A stretch of 64,000 nt of DNA from Photobacterium frigidiphilum. GTDB taxonomy: Bacteria > Pseudomonadota > Gammaproteobacteria > Enterobacterales > Vibrionaceae. The position numbers were made by a program, and so were the translations under genes. The notes beneath the pieces are model-generated. The model had not been told where the DNA came from and searched no databases. It saw only the letters and a program-made list of their open reading frames with translations. The stretch lies in contig NZ_PYMJ01000001.1 of assembly GCF_003025615.1 (NCBI RefSeq), positions 310,001-374,000 of the forward strand. Reading direction: 5' to 3'. Positions 17,999 through 26,403 of the stretch are shown here, piece by piece (within the stretch, counting starts at the first letter, position 1; every line of letters begins with the position of its first letter).

Positions 17999-19453
17999 CT
18001 ATTTCAAGTTAAAACCGCTTAATGATTTCATTGGGTAATAAGTCGATTTAAGTGATGTAGATACTTTAAGGTAGCTCAAATCGTCAATAAAGAAACGACT
18101 CGTCATCGTATGCTTACCACCATTGATAAATATCTCTATCACCGACTGGTCAACATACACTTCAATTTGTTGGGTTAGGCTTAACCTTGGAGCTTTACGA
18201 GTTAAACCAAACTCTTCAGCGTAAATCTCACTCATCTGTGAACGGTCGAGAGTAAATTCATCTTCTGTCACTTTGAATTCGATTTTATCTCCAACACTGT
18301 TCCCTAACTCAATAGAAAATTCCACGATGTCGATATCAAGACTTAAATAGAAACTGTTGCTTGGCTGTTGGAGAGTACCTGTAAACTCAATGGCCTCACC
18401 TCGCAGCGCTTCTAACTCTTCTAATGCTTTTTGAACCATAAACCCATTTTCTATTCTCAGCTCTCTAGGGAGTGATAACATTCCTGCCCATTCGTGTTTC
18501 ACCGAAGGGGTGTCGATTTCAGGTAACCCTACCCATGCGTAGAGAATACGACGCCCTTTATCATCGACATAGGTTTGGGGGGCATAAAAATCAAAACCAT
18601 AATCAGGCTGTCGAATACTCTGCTCGCCCTCTAGCTCCATCGAGCTAAAGTTCACTCGGTCACCAACCAAGTAAGTCACGGAAAAAACATTTTTAAAATC
18701 ATAAGGATTAGACGATGACACACCTTGCGGTGAAAACAACATCACAGCTTGTCCATCTAGCTCAAAAAAGTCAGGGCACTCCCACATGTAACCAAAATCA
18801 TTGTGCGTCGTTTTGATTGGTCCCTTATGCTCCCACTTCGACAGATCCTGACTATGATAAAGGATCATCGCTCCTTTTAGATCTTGTGTTTGAGCACCAA
18901 CCACCATGTAGTAATCATCACCTTGTTTCCACACTTTTGGATCTCGGAAATGTTCTGTGTAGTGGTCATTTTCAATGATGATTCCTTTCTTTTCTATCTC
19001 ACCTGCTGTATTCATCGTTGCGTAACATTGTGTTGGAATGCGTTTCCAATTCTCATCACGTTTATTGCCTGTAAAGAACAACAATGCTTTATCGTTTTCC
19101 ACAATCGCGCCACCTGAGTACACGCCATGCGAGTCGTGATCTTGATCTGGATGAATAGCGGCACCATGATCGGTGAAATGGATAAAATCTTTGGTAGAAA
19201 GGTGATACCAATACTTCATGCCATGAACGGGACCAACAGGCGTCCATTGATAAAAAATATGATGTTCACTATTAAAGTAGCACAAACCATTTGGGTCATT
19301 TAATAAGCCAAAAGCAGGGGCGATATGATAGTTTGGGTACCCATTATCAAGGCTTCTTTTTTCCATCATCTCAGTGATTTGAGTATGGGAAATGTCCTCT
19401 AAACGACGATATCTTTGTCCAACCGTCCAGTTTTTCTTTGCTTCTCTAGCCAT
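17999..19453 (-). CDS. scrB: Sucrose-6-phosphate hydrolase
   Basis: 484 residues, GH32. The nucleophile motif LNDPNG (Asp53), FRDPKVW in the middle and WECPDFF (acid/base Glu) are all present; the C-terminal ~130 residues form the GH32 beta-sandwich. It cleaves sucrose-6-phosphate delivered by the ScrA permease into glucose-6-phosphate and fructose. It is the last gene of the leftward scrA-scrK-scrB set, 41 nt after scrK, and is followed by a terminator. Substrate is set by context with a sucrose EIIBC and ScrR-like repressor. Confidence 0.92.
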   Translation of the reverse strand: MAREAKKNWTVGQRYRRLEDISHTQITEMMEKRSLDNGYPNYHIAPAFGLLNDPNGLCYFNSEHHIFYQWTPVGPVHGMKYWYHLSTKDFIHFTDHGAAIHPDQDHDSHGVYSGGAIVENDKALLFFTGNKRDENWKRIPTQCYATMNTAGEIEKKGIIIENDHYTEHFRDPKVWKQGDDYYMVVGAQTQDLKGAMILYHSQDLSKWEHKGPIKTTHNDFGYMWECPDFFELDGQAVMLFSPQGVSSSNPYDFKNVFSVTYLVGDRVNFSSMELEGEQSIRQPDYGFDFYAPQTYVDDKGRRILYAWVGLPEIDTPSVKHEWAGMLSLPRELRIENGFMVQKALEELEALRGEAIEFTGTLQQPSNSFYLSLDIDIVEFSIELGNSVGDKIEFKVTEDEFTLDRSQMSEIYAEEFGLTRKAPRLSLTQQIEVYVDQSVIEIFINGGKHTMTSRFFIDDLSYLKVSTSLKSTYYPMKSLSGFNLK

Positions 19454-19494
19454 ACACTTAAACCAGTTATTTCGACAGTGAGTGATTCATTTAC

Positions 19495-20418
19495 CTAGTT
19501 GTTTATAAAGTCAGACAGCTCTTTTTCGGTCGGTAGTGCACTCATCGCACCCTTTTGAGTTGTGGCTAACGCGCCACAAGCATTTGCCCACAGTATTGCA
19601 GCTTGGATCGCCGAAGTGCTCTGCCACTCTGGAGTTTGAGACAACTTCGCCAGTAGTCCTCCAACAAACGCATCCCCAGCTCCTGTTGTGTCTACGGGCT
19701 TAACGACCGTGCCCGAAACCAGTTCTCGCACTCCATCAACAGCGATAAGAACGCCCTTAGCGCCTTGAGTAACCAATACCAGTTTATTACCAAAAGACTC
19801 AATGACATCTAGCCCTTCAGCAAGGCAGTTCGTATCGGTAAGAAACGCCAATTCTTCTTCTGAAAATTTAACAACATCAGCAAGTTGAATGGCATCCAAT
19901 ACCACGGACTTAATCTCAGCTGGATTATTCCAAACTTCATCGCGTAAGTTCGGGTCGAAACTGATGTAACCACATGCGGCTTTCACTTTTTTAAGTGCTG
20001 TTAATGTCGAAGAACGGCTTGGTTCATTAGCTAATGCAATAGAACATACGTGCAGCCATTCCCCGGCAGTAAACTCTGGTATATCTTTGACCTGAGTGAA
20101 TTGGTCAGCGCTTGGTTTAACCATAAACGTAAATGTTCGCTCACCATCTTCATCTAAATCGACTAATACCGTGGATGTACGCTGATTGTCGTCTTTAACC
20201 AAATAATGTGTATCGACCTGTTCGTCTGACAGCGTCATAGCCATGAAATGCCCAAAGGGATCATTACCAACACGACCAAAAAAGGCTGCGTTTCCGCCAA
20301 GCCGGGAAATTGCAACCGCGACATTAGCCGGCGCACCACCCGGACACTTCAATAAGGTATTGCTTGAATCAGAGATCAGATCCACAACTGCATCCCCAGT
20401 AACCCATACTCGACTCAT
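19495..20418 (-). CDS. scrK: Fructokinase (PfkB family)
   Basis: 307 residues from the ATG at 20418 with GGTGAG upstream; an ATG 12 nt earlier lacks a ribosome site. PfkB signatures are visible: GGAPANVAVAISRLGG near the N-terminus and DTTGAGDAFVGGLLA near the C-terminus with the catalytic Asp. It phosphorylates the fructose released by ScrB. Operon with scrA (190-nt gap) and scrB. Confidence 0.92.
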   Translation of the reverse strand: MSRVWVTGDAVVDLISDSSNTLLKCPGGAPANVAVAISRLGGNAAFFGRVGNDPFGHFMAMTLSDEQVDTHYLVKDDNQRTSTVLVDLDEDGERTFTFMVKPSADQFTQVKDIPEFTAGEWLHVCSIALANEPSRSSTLTALKKVKAACGYISFDPNLRDEVWNNPAEIKSVVLDAIQLADVVKFSEEELAFLTDTNCLAEGLDVIESFGNKLVLVTQGAKGVLIAVDGVRELVSGTVVKPVDTTGAGDAFVGGLLAKLSQTPEWQSTSAIQAAILWANACGALATTQKGAMSALPTEKELSDFINN

Positions 20419-20609
20419 AATACTCACCATTGAAAAGACTAATAATTGCTCGTTGCTGAATTTGACCGTTCAGCAACAGGAATATTCTAAAAATGCTAGT
20501 CAAACTACCGGCTTGACTAGCAGCCCTAAAACTAGGAAAAGAGAAGCTGCAAAAGGGGGAGCAGCTTACTCCGGAGGCAACAGAAATAAATGTCGTTACT
20601 AAAGATTGG
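20419..20609 (-). other. scrA–scrK intercistronic region
   Basis: About 190 nt. It contains a possible hairpin (AAGCTGC…GCAGCTT, about 20546-20569) just after scrA, which could stabilise or attenuate the operon transcript. No T-run, so not a clear terminator. Confidence 0.4.
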
Positions 20610-22049
20610 TTAAGCGGTAACTTTTACATTTTGCTTAGCCTGCTCACGTAATCCTAAAACTATCGTTAAGCCAAATGCTGTAACAAATGCAATAAGCATC
20701 CCTACTACGTAGTAGCCAATTTGATCTGGGGCGATTGAGATAATGCCCGGTATACCAGCAGCACCAAGAGCTTGTGCTTTAACGTTAAACATGGTGATAA
20801 ACGCACTAGATAGACCAGCTGCCGTGATAGCGGCTATAAATGGGTAGCGAAGCTTTAAGTTCACACCAAACATTGCAGGTTCGGTAATACCTAACAGACC
20901 AGTTATGCCAGATGGAATTGCAATGCCTTTCATCTTCTTATCTTTGCTCATTACACCAACAGCTAATGCTGCTGCACCCTGAGAGACGTTTGACATCGCA
21001 GCGATAGGGAAAATGAATGTGCCACCAGTAATGGCTATATCAGCCAGTAACTGCGTTTCAATAGCAATGAAGCTGTGGTGCATGCCAGTAATAACAAATG
21101 GCGCATAAATAACGCCAAACAACGCACCACCAATGAAACCAGCGGTGTTATATAGCCAGTTAAGACCATCACCCAATAAGAAACCAATATCACGAGTAAA
21201 TGGACCAACAATAGTAAAGGTCAGAAAACCAGTGATAAAAATAGCTAACATTGGGGTCAGTAGGTTATCCAATACCGACGGAATCACTTTTCTTAAACCA
21301 AGTTCAACTTTCGCCAGAATGAAAGCCGCAACCAAAACAGGAAGCACCGAACCCTGATAGCCAACCTTCTCGATCTCCAAGCCCAAAATATTCCACACAG
21401 GAATCGTGCTGGACACTGAAGCACCACCAAAACCCCACCCATTGAGTAAGTCTGGGTGCACCATCAACATACCGAGAGCTGCGCCCAAAAATGGGTTGCC
21501 CCCAAACTTCTTGCTAGCCGAGAACGCAAGTAAAATTGGCAAGTACACAAAAGGCGCATTAGCAAAAGTATTGATCATGCTTGCAAGGTCAGTTAGACCA
21601 GGGTTTGCATCAATCAAAGAGAGCCCATCAATAAAAAGGCCCTGAGCGGTCAGAAGGTTGTAGATACCCATTAATAAACCACCAGCAACAATTGCTGGAA
21701 TAATGGGTACAAAAATGTCAGAAAGACCTTTTACTGCGCGCTGTAAAATGTTTTGTTTTTGTGCCCCCGCAGAAGCAACATCATTGGTCGACATTTCACT
21801 CATGCCAGTTAACTTTGCCATTTCTGCATAAACTTGGTTCACAATGCCAGAGCCAAAAATCACTTGATACTGACCTGCGATTTTAAACTGCCCTTTCACG
21901 CCTTCTAAGTTGTCGATTGCATTTTCATCAATCAAAGACTCATCGGCTACAGCCAAACGCAAACGCGTCGCGCAGTGCGCCAGTGCGGTAATATTGCTCT
22001 TGCCACCTAAATGAGTGATTAGCTCTTTTGCTATTGATGGATAATTCAT
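20610..22049 (-). CDS. scrA: PTS sucrose-specific EIIBC component
   Basis: 479 residues. The EIIB domain occupies about residues 1-80 with the phosphorylated Cys26 in ALAHCATRLRLAV; the EIIC domain follows with ~10 membrane helices and GITEPAMFGVNLKLRYPF, characteristic of the glucose/sucrose (GUT/Scr) EIIC. No EIIA domain is present, so it must use an EIIA from elsewhere (Crr-like), as in other sucrose PTS. It imports and phosphorylates sucrose. A 16-bp palindromic operator lies ~48 bp upstream of the start, and scrR is divergent. Confidence 0.92.
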   Translation of the reverse strand: MNYPSIAKELITHLGGKSNITALAHCATRLRLAVADESLIDENAIDNLEGVKGQFKIAGQYQVIFGSGIVNQVYAEMAKLTGMSEMSTNDVASAGAQKQNILQRAVKGLSDIFVPIIPAIVAGGLLMGIYNLLTAQGLFIDGLSLIDANPGLTDLASMINTFANAPFVYLPILLAFSASKKFGGNPFLGAALGMLMVHPDLLNGWGFGGASVSSTIPVWNILGLEIEKVGYQGSVLPVLVAAFILAKVELGLRKVIPSVLDNLLTPMLAIFITGFLTFTIVGPFTRDIGFLLGDGLNWLYNTAGFIGGALFGVIYAPFVITGMHHSFIAIETQLLADIAITGGTFIFPIAAMSNVSQGAAALAVGVMSKDKKMKGIAIPSGITGLLGITEPAMFGVNLKLRYPFIAAITAAGLSSAFITMFNVKAQALGAAGIPGIISIAPDQIGYYVVGMLIAFVTAFGLTIVLGLREQAKQNVKVTA

Positions 22050-22096
22050 TACAGACCCCGATTTTATATCTAATTTAACTATGCCTGAATCTTTTC

Positions 22097-22112
22097 TGGG
22101 AACGTTTGCAAT
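22097..22112. promoter_or_regulatory. Probable ScrR operator upstream of scrA
   Basis: TGGGAACGTTTGCAAT, an imperfect LacI-type palindrome centred on ACGT, 48 bp upstream of scrA. An exact inverted copy is at 23650-23665, ~40 bp upstream of the collapsed porin gene, which supports it as a regulon operator. Confidence 0.75.
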
Positions 22113-22297
22113 AAAGATTTTTGCTGATCTAGCCTAGATCGTCAAAGGGAAACAACAAATTGTGTGAAATTGATCGTCTAAAAGTCTCCATCATGAGCAG
22201 AAAGCACTGTAGAATCGGCTTTAACAAAGGGATTCATAGCTGAAAAATTGCAAACAATCCCAGTTTAATGAAAGTATAACGAGATGGATTAACGCAG

Positions 22298-23284
22298 ATG
22301 GCAAGCCTACACGATGTCGCCCTAATTGCTGGGGTATCAAAATCAACGGTGTCACGAGTTATTAATGACGAGTACGGCGTAAAAGGCGCGACAAAGATCA
22401 AGGTACAAAAGGCTATTTCAGAATGTGGTTATATTCCCAATCAAGTCGCTAAAGATCTTAAATCACAGAAAACTAATTTAGTTGGCGTTATTGTTCCACG
22501 CGTCTCTTCTCACGCCACGGCGTTAGGGGTAGATGGATTAACTAGTATTCTTGATAAAGCAGGAAAGCACGTATTACTTGCCAGTACGCACCAAGAACAT
22601 CAAAAAGAACTCGAATATATACAGATCTTTAACCAAAAACGCGTGGAAGGGATCATCCTATACGCGACACATCTCGACAAAACCCTTGTTAATGCAATTC
22701 AAATATCAAACGTACCAGTGGTATTAGTGGGTCAAGATGGTTCTATGCATAATATTCCGAGTATTGTTCATGATGACTACCGCGTTGGCTATGAGGCAGG
22801 AAACCGACTGACAGCAAAAGGCTGTAAAAAAATTGGCTTTATTGGTGTTCAGGGCGACGATTTAGCGGTGGATAGGCTGCGCTCTCAGGGTCTAGCTCAA
22901 GCGCTTGAATTTAACCAGCTCTCGTTACTTTTCCACGCTCGTGGAGACTTCTCCATCGAATCGGGTTACGAAACAGCGAAAGAATATTTAAGCAAATTCA
23001 CCGAAACCGATGGGATTTTTTGTGCGACAGACCGAATTGCCGTAGGAGCAATACGCGCAATTCAAGAAAATGGAATCACACCAGGAAAGGAGATAAAAGT
23101 ACTTGGTGTAGGTAACGACGAACTTGCTTCTGTTTGCACCCCTTCCCTATCAACGTTTAATTATGCCTTTGATAAAGCTGGTGAAAATGCAGCCAAGTTA
23201 CTATTAGAGCGAATCAACAACCAAGGTTTCGAAATGAGTAAAGTGGTACTTACTTTTCAAAATATTGAACGTGAGACCTGTTAA
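22298..23284 (+). CDS. scrR: LacI-family sucrose operon repressor
   Basis: 328 residues. The N-terminal LacI helix-turn-helix and hinge are clear (SLHDVALIAGVSKSTVSRVI, then YIPNQVAKDLKSQKT). The rest is a sugar-binding domain, with NIPSIVHDDYRVGYEAGNRL and DGIFCATDRIAVGAI. It is divergent from scrA. It probably represses scrAKB and the former porin gene by binding the shared 16-bp palindrome; the inducer in relatives is fructose or fructose-1-phosphate. Confidence 0.9.
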   Translation: MASLHDVALIAGVSKSTVSRVINDEYGVKGATKIKVQKAISECGYIPNQVAKDLKSQKTNLVGVIVPRVSSHATALGVDGLTSILDKAGKHVLLASTHQEHQKELEYIQIFNQKRVEGIILYATHLDKTLVNAIQISNVPVVLVGQDGSMHNIPSIVHDDYRVGYEAGNRLTAKGCKKIGFIGVQGDDLAVDRLRSQGLAQALEFNQLSLLFHARGDFSIESGYETAKEYLSKFTETDGIFCATDRIAVGAIRAIQENGITPGKEIKVLGVGNDELASVCTPSLSTFNYAFDKAGENAAKLLLERINNQGFEMSKVVLTFQNIERETC

Positions 23285-23296
23285 TCGTTATAACAA

Positions 23297-23317
23297 CGCC
23301 AGCCTCCAAGGCTGGCG
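23297..23317. terminator. Hairpin after scrR
   Basis: CGCCAGCC / GGCTGGCG stem with 5-nt loop, without a strong T-run. It lies between convergent scrR and the scrY remnant. Confidence 0.6.
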
Positions 23318-23333
23318 AATTATGGTGTATCTT

Positions 23334-23610
23334 TTAGAACCACGTTTCCATTTGAAGCGCGAATAGTACTTCGCCACCATCACCCATGGTTGCAGCATCT
23401 GCATCAAGACTGACCGCGTAATCATTAAGATCTTCGCTCCAATCCACATAACTTACCGCAAAACGTAATTCAGGACGGTCAAAGAATCCCTTACTGGTAG
23501 ATAACTTCAAGGTTGGTGCAATCGTCGCTTTGTAGAAGCTACCACTCGCTTTATCTGTTGCGTTATCTAAGCCCTAACACCACTGCTAAGGTAAGCGTAT
23601 TCATTTTCAT
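23334..23610 (-). pseudogene. scrY: Sucrose porin (ScrY/LamB-like) gene with a large internal deletion
   Basis: On the minus strand a GGAG ribosome site and an ATG at 23610 start a signal-peptide-like MKMNTLTLAVVLGL, which hits TAG after 15 codons. In another frame the sequence continues directly into the C-terminal end of a sugar porin: FDRPELRFAVSYVDW … VLFALQMETWF and stop, matching the last strands of LamB/ScrY porins, which usually have ~430-500 residues. About 400 codons are therefore missing and the join is out of frame. The ScrR-type operator is intact ~40 bp upstream, so the gene was part of the scr regulon. Confidence 0.75.
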
Positions 23611-23649
23611 TGTTATATTTCTCCGTTTTGGATTGCAAATAGGCATCGA

Positions 23650-23665
23650 ATTGCAAACGTTCCCA
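23650..23665. promoter_or_regulatory. ScrR-type operator in front of the scrY remnant
   Basis: ATTGCAAACGTTCCCA, the exact reverse complement of the scrA operator at 22097-22112. Confidence 0.75.
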
Positions 23666-23790
23666 TTTATACAAATACAAGCAGATGAAATATTATTCCT
23701 ACTGTAAGCAGGCATATAAAGTAACCCGTAACTCATAAAGTGAACTGATTACTCGTACACTTTATAGTTACTCGAAGAATATACATAAAC

Positions 23791-23810
23791 TTTCGGGAAC
23801 GATCCCGAAA
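23791..23810. promoter_or_regulatory. Perfect 8-bp palindrome, possible operator
   Basis: TTTCGGGAACGATCCCGAAA: two 8-bp arms around ACGA. Its GGGAACG half equals that of the scr operators, so it may be a further LacI-type site; it is not followed by a T-run. Confidence 0.4.
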
Positions 23811-23909
23811 CAATGTGGAAAATGTAATTACAATCACGTTAATAGTCGTTTTACATAGTATGAAACGCAGAGTCGCGCAGTAATAACTGAAATTTGACGC
23901 CTTGCTAAA

Positions 23910-24059
23910 TTAAAACGTCTTCTTGCAGAGCAAGCAAAAGAGGATGAAATACGTAGTAATACCAATTCCATTAATTATCGGTGTCAACTTTATCTCAACG
24001 CTTGTCAGCACTTCGTTTTTATAATCAATCCATTCCAAAATGGAATTCTTGTTATGCAT
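23910..24059 (-). CDS. Possible small membrane protein
   Basis: 49 residues. The ATG at 24059 is preceded by AAGGAGG at 5 nt spacing, an unusually good ribosome site for chance. The N-terminal half is polar (MHNKNSILEWIDYKNEV), the C-terminal half hydrophobic (about residues 28-45), so it would be a one-helix protein. No family recognised. It could be the decayed end of something longer; composition is compatible with coding but the evidence is mainly the ribosome site. Confidence 0.35.
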   Translation of the reverse strand: MHNKNSILEWIDYKNEVLTSVEIKLTPIINGIGITTYFILFCLLCKKTF

Positions 24060-24163
24060 TTTAGCCTCCTTATCAACGCCTAATGGAATCGATATTATCA
24101 TCTCATCACTTAATGGGGTTACGCCTCAACACCAACTTTTGCTAAGTAGCATGGCTACTAAAA

Positions 24164-24721
24164 ATGACCGAGGAAATGATGATGGAAATGCAGCAGCAAC
24201 TACAACAACTATTAGACAAACAAGAGATGACAGAGATCACGTACAAGTTCGCTCGTGCTCTGGACCGAGTAGATGGAAAACTGATGAAGTCAACTTACTG
24301 GGAAGATGCCATTGAAGAGCACCAAGATCCTATTTTTCCTGATTTATTTTTCTACAATGATAATGCCCACGCATTTGTTGAGCCTGCGATGGAAGGATTC
24401 CGAGCGTTAAAAACCACTCAGCACCGCATCAGCAACCCACTGATTGAAATTGATGGTGATACAGCCACAGCAGAGTGTTACGTATGGGCTTACCATGTGC
24501 ATGAGGAAAATGGCGTAGACAAAGAAGGCATTTTAGGTGGTCGCCACCATTTCCGTTTCGAGCGTCGCGATGGCGTATGGAAAATCAAACATCGTTCTAC
24601 TGTTTTTGATTGGAACCAAAATCAAGATGCAACTGCCATCTGGGCAGAGAGCTACAGTGATAAATACCGTGGCAAACGTGATAAGAATGACGATAGCTAC
24701 AATTACCTAAAACATCAATAA
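24164..24721 (+). CDS. SnoaL-like (NTF2-fold) domain protein
   Basis: 185 residues. The fold pattern is that of SnoaL_4 proteins: an N-terminal helix pair (KQEMTEITYKFARALDRVDGKLMKSTYW), then strands with GDTATAECYVWAYHV and a final GGRHHFRFERRDGVWKIKHR. Relatives include ring-hydroxylating dioxygenase small-subunit-like, dehydratase and isomerase proteins. The start is uncertain: ATG 24164, or ATG 24182 with GAGGAA 6 nt upstream, which I find more likely. A peroxiredoxin-like gene follows 13 nt later, so they are probably co-transcribed. Substrate unknown. Confidence 0.75.
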   Translation: MTEEMMMEMQQQLQQLLDKQEMTEITYKFARALDRVDGKLMKSTYWEDAIEEHQDPIFPDLFFYNDNAHAFVEPAMEGFRALKTTQHRISNPLIEIDGDTATAECYVWAYHVHEENGVDKEGILGGRHHFRFERRDGVWKIKHRSTVFDWNQNQDATAIWAESYSDKYRGKRDKNDDSYNYLKHQ

Positions 24722-24734
24722 ATGAGATAAAGTT

Positions 24735-25268
24735 ATGTCAGCCTTAAAATTTGAAGCAGGTGCCACCTTCCCTAATATCTTAGTTCAGACATTAGAAGGT
24801 AAAGACATCACATTAGGTAAACCAGAAGGACGATACGATTGGAAAATGGTTGTCGTTTATCGTGGCAAACATTGCCCATTGTGCACACGCTACCTCAATG
24901 ATCTGGAAACATTAGTTGAAGAATACAGAAATATTGGCATTGATGTCATTGCGGTTTCTGCGGATAGCGAAACGCAAGCTCGTCAACACAAAGAAGAACT
25001 GAAAATCAGTTACCCATTAGCTTACGATTTAAGCCCCGAGCAAATGCAAACGTTAGGGCTATATATTTCTACTCCTAGATCGGAACAAGAAACGGATCAC
25101 CCATTTGCGGAGCCTGCGTTATTTGTAATCAATCATGAAGGAAAAGTGCAAGTATTGGACATGTCGAATGGACCTTTTGCACGGCCTGATCTGAATGTAT
25201 TGTTACAGGGGTTAAAATTTATTCGCAATCCCAATAATAATTACCCAATCCGCGGGACTTTTGTGTAA
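24735..25268 (+). CDS. Peroxiredoxin-like (AhpC/TSA family) protein
   Basis: 177 residues with a thioredoxin fold. The active-site segment is YRGKHCPLCTRYL (Cys53/Cys56 approximately), followed by DVIAVSADSETQARQH and a cis-Pro region. A CxxC with the first cysteine in the peroxidatic position is typical of the AhpC/TSA–redoxin group acting on peroxides or disulfides in the cytoplasm. No signal peptide. It is in an apparent operon with the SnoaL-like gene. Confidence 0.8.
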   Translation: MSALKFEAGATFPNILVQTLEGKDITLGKPEGRYDWKMVVVYRGKHCPLCTRYLNDLETLVEEYRNIGIDVIAVSADSETQARQHKEELKISYPLAYDLSPEQMQTLGLYISTPRSEQETDHPFAEPALFVINHEGKVQVLDMSNGPFARPDLNVLLQGLKFIRNPNNNYPIRGTFV

Positions 25269-25289
25269 GTTAAAATACAATAATACTTA

Positions 25290-25328
25290 CGAAACAATGA
25301 AGGCGATATCATCACCTTCATTGTTTCG
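25290..25328. terminator. Hairpin between convergent genes
   Basis: CGAAACAATGAAGGCGAT pairs with ATCACCTTCATTGTTTCG with one mismatch. No T-run; may be a terminator or RNA stabiliser. Confidence 0.55.
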
Positions 25329-25346
25329 TGAACAGTATAAGGAATA

Positions 25347-26246
25347 TCATTGGTACAACGGATTATCTGCTAGCTTTTGCTTCAAATACTCAATAAAGCA
25401 ACGTACTTTTAGCGGTACATATCGATTTTGAGGGTAAATGGCGTTAAATGGCAGAGGTTTTGATATATACCCTTCTAACACCATTGCTAATTTACCAGAG
25501 CGAATATGCTCATCCACCATCCATACAGGTAACTGCGCAATACCTGCACCATCAAGTACCAACTGTAATATCACATCACCATTATCACACCGAAAACTGC
25601 CTGTCACAGGTACAGAAATATTGTTATTCCCCTTCTCAAAATGCCAAATATTGATCGACTTCAACATCGAGTAAACGATGCAATTGTGATTTTTCAACTC
25701 ATCTGGATTCTGAGGTTTCGTATTTTTCTGAAGATATTCAGGAGATGCAACCACAACCAATGGGTTATTGAATAAGTGTCTTGCCACAAGAGTAGAATCT
25801 TCCAATTGCTTGGCTCGTATCGCGACATCTACACCATCGGCTATCAAGTCAATATGCTTATCATTTAGCATCAGATCAACTTTAATCTCTGGGTAAGCAT
25901 TTAAGAATTCAACTAAAATGGGAGCCATAAACTGGCGGCCAAATACAACGGGGGCTGCAACACGTAACAACCCCGATGGCAAAGCAATTTGTGAACGAAC
26001 TTGGGCTTCCGCTTCATCGAGCTCACTGAGAATAATCACGCAGTTTTCATAATAATCAGCCCCGACTTCGGTTAAAGACAGTTCTCGACTGGTACGCGAC
26101 AATAATTTCGCTCCTAATTTTTTTTCTAATGCTGCAACCTTCTTACTGATGGTCGCTTGGGTGGTATCTTGCTCTCTTGCTGCCGCTGAAAAGCTGCCCA
26201 TTTGCACCACTCGCACAAAAGCTCGCATCGCACCCAACTGATCCAT
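25347..26246 (-). CDS. LysR-family transcriptional regulator
   Basis: 299 residues: helix-turn-helix at the N-terminus (AMRAFVRVVQMGSFSAAAREQDTTQATISKKV) and an effector domain beginning LLRVAAPVVFGRQFMAP. It is divergent from an old yellow enzyme gene with ~157 bp between starts, and most likely regulates it. The ligand is unknown; relatives of this pair respond to electrophiles. Confidence 0.85.
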   Translation of the reverse strand: MDQLGAMRAFVRVVQMGSFSAAAREQDTTQATISKKVAALEKKLGAKLLSRTSRELSLTEVGADYYENCVIILSELDEAEAQVRSQIALPSGLLRVAAPVVFGRQFMAPILVEFLNAYPEIKVDLMLNDKHIDLIADGVDVAIRAKQLEDSTLVARHLFNNPLVVVASPEYLQKNTKPQNPDELKNHNCIVYSMLKSINIWHFEKGNNNISVPVTGSFRCDNGDVILQLVLDGAGIAQLPVWMVDEHIRSGKLAMVLEGYISKPLPFNAIYPQNRYVPLKVRCFIEYLKQKLADNPLYQ

Positions 26247-26403
26247 ATGCTCTCCTGATTAAATTCTCTAAGGCCGATTATACTCAATTATCGCCAAGCT
26301 ATTCTATATTGGAATACATGGTGTTCTATTTGCCTTAGTTCTATTCGCTTCTTTGGCGGTTTATAGTTTGAACATCTTTCAAAGCATACTTTTGGAGTTA
26401 CAG

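Larger units (their letters stand above)
23611..23909. other. Former scrY promoter region
   Basis: Holds the operator at 23650-23665 and the palindrome at 23791-23810; otherwise AT-rich and without a gene. Confidence 0.5.

Noticed and set aside
24040..24315. 91-codon frame overlapping the SnoaL-like gene
   Set aside because: Alternative frame of a better-supported gene; low-complexity Thr-rich product.
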